Positions 4,833 through 5,184 of a stretch of 5,184 nt of DNA are shown piece by piece. The stretch lies in NCBI GenBank assembly GCA_023132545.1, contig JAGLYB010000099.1, positions 1 to 5,184 on the forward strand, in the 5' to 3' direction. The translations under genes and the position numbers were made by a program. The stretch is from Candidatus Bipolaricaulota bacterium (GTDB lineage: Bacteria > Bipolaricaulota > Bipolaricaulia > UBA7950 > UBA9294). Numbering within the stretch: position 1 is the first letter of the stretch; each line of letters begins with the position of its first letter. The notes beneath the pieces were generated by a model. That model had not been told where the DNA came from, ran no database searches, and saw nothing but the letters and a program-made list of their open reading frames with translations.

Positions 4833-5184
4833 ATGAGCTATTACGGAATTCGCGGAGCGATCGATGTCCCACACAATGAGATAGAGGAGATCCTGAACGC
4901 GACACGAACGTTGCTCACGCGGATGATCGCTGAAAACGCGATCCATGTAGAGGAAATCGCGAGCGTGCTATTCTCTGCGACACCGGATCTAGACGCTGTG
5001 GCGCCGGCGAAGGCTGCGAGGGAGCTGGGATGGACAAAGACCCCGCTCCTCTGCGTTCAGGAGATGAACGTCCGGGGTTCTCTGCCGCGGTGCGTCCGTG
5101 TGTTGATGCACGTAAACGGAGACCGAACGCCAGATGAAGTTCGACACGTTTATTTTGGCGCAACGCGGTCGCTGCGTCCTGACT
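4833..5184 (+). CDS. aroH: Chorismate mutase, AroH type (3' end missing)
   Basis: Cytoplasmic enzyme converting chorismate to prephenate, the committed step to phenylalanine and tyrosine. The 117 codons seen run to the window edge and cover nearly all of a family of about 120-130 residues. Family hallmarks in order: GIRGAI with catalytic Arg7; LFSATPDLDAVAPAKAARELGW (split here as LFSATPDLDA and VAPAKAAREL) with Ala59 and Lys60; CVQEM with Cys74 and Glu77; CVRVLMHV with Arg89; RHVYFGA with Tyr107; SLRPD with Arg115. These correspond to the Bacillus subtilis AroH active-site residues, allowing for one residue missing after AREL. Position 57, Phe in B. subtilis, is Ala here. This is the trimeric stand-alone class, unrelated in fold to the helical AroQ type. 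Expression is probably controlled by the Phe/Tyr leader and terminator upstream. A following operon partner would lie beyond the window. Confidence 0.95.
   Translation, partial: MSYYGIRGAIDVPHNEIEEILNATRTLLTRMIAENAIHVEEIASVLFSATPDLDAVAPAKAARELGWTKTPLLCVQEMNVRGSLPRCVRVLMHVNGDRTPDEVRHVYFGATRSLRPD

Noticed and set aside
4707..4946. Minus-strand frames opposite the aroH leader and gene start
   Set aside because: They are antisense to aroH and its terminator, with no family match or ribosome-binding site.

Overview
The window is bacterial chromosomal DNA of moderately high GC content. It carries two recognisable metabolic genes, both cut by the window edges: pyruvate phosphate dikinase (ppdK) at the left and a stand-alone AroH-type chorismate mutase at the right. 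About 2.2 kb between them is poor in protein genes and rich in RNA-like structure. Shine-Dalgarno sites, intrinsic terminators, a sigma70-type promoter and the two gene families all indicate a bacterium. Stand-alone AroH is not the usual enterobacterial arrangement, but I cannot name the phylum with confidence.

Layout. Bases 1-2585: ppdK, plus strand, lacking roughly the first 20-25 codons. Bases 2600-3180: no protein gene, but an array of perfect inverted repeats arranged as paired hairpins (2600-2661, 2851-2901, 2989-3078, plus a decayed half-unit at 2799-2836). The stem sequences differ between units while base pairing is kept. A strong terminator at 2722-2752 ends the ppdK transcript. A 14-bp stem at 3149-3180 closes the array. 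A 19-base motif stands 36-38 bases ahead of each of these two closing stems. Bases 3185-3519: no convincing gene, but a 97-base sequence (3381-3477) that resembles a degenerate integron attC site. Bases 3520-4032: a minus-strand hypothetical protein of 170 residues with a strong ribosome-binding site. Bases 4057-4543: nothing certain beyond an inverted repeat and one doubtful 34-codon ORF.

Bases 4544-4832 form a compact regulatory leader for aroH. A near-consensus promoter (TTGACT, 17 bases, TATGAT) is followed by a 26-codon leader ORF ending FFFYFTY and stop, then a long hairpin starting at that stop codon, then a clear intrinsic terminator, and finally the aroH ribosome-binding site and gene. 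Chorismate mutase commits chorismate to phenylalanine and tyrosine, and the leader is loaded with phenylalanine and tyrosine codons. The layout therefore strongly suggests ribosome-mediated attenuation responding to charged tRNA-Phe and tRNA-Tyr. I could not find by eye a strong antiterminator that excludes the terminator, so the exact switching mechanism is open.

How the parts relate: PPDK supplies or consumes PEP, a precursor of the shikimate pathway, and AroH acts at its aromatic branch point. The distance, the intervening terminators and the minus-strand gene mean the two are not one operon. The most noteworthy items are the aroH Phe/Tyr leader and the covarying palindrome array downstream of ppdK.
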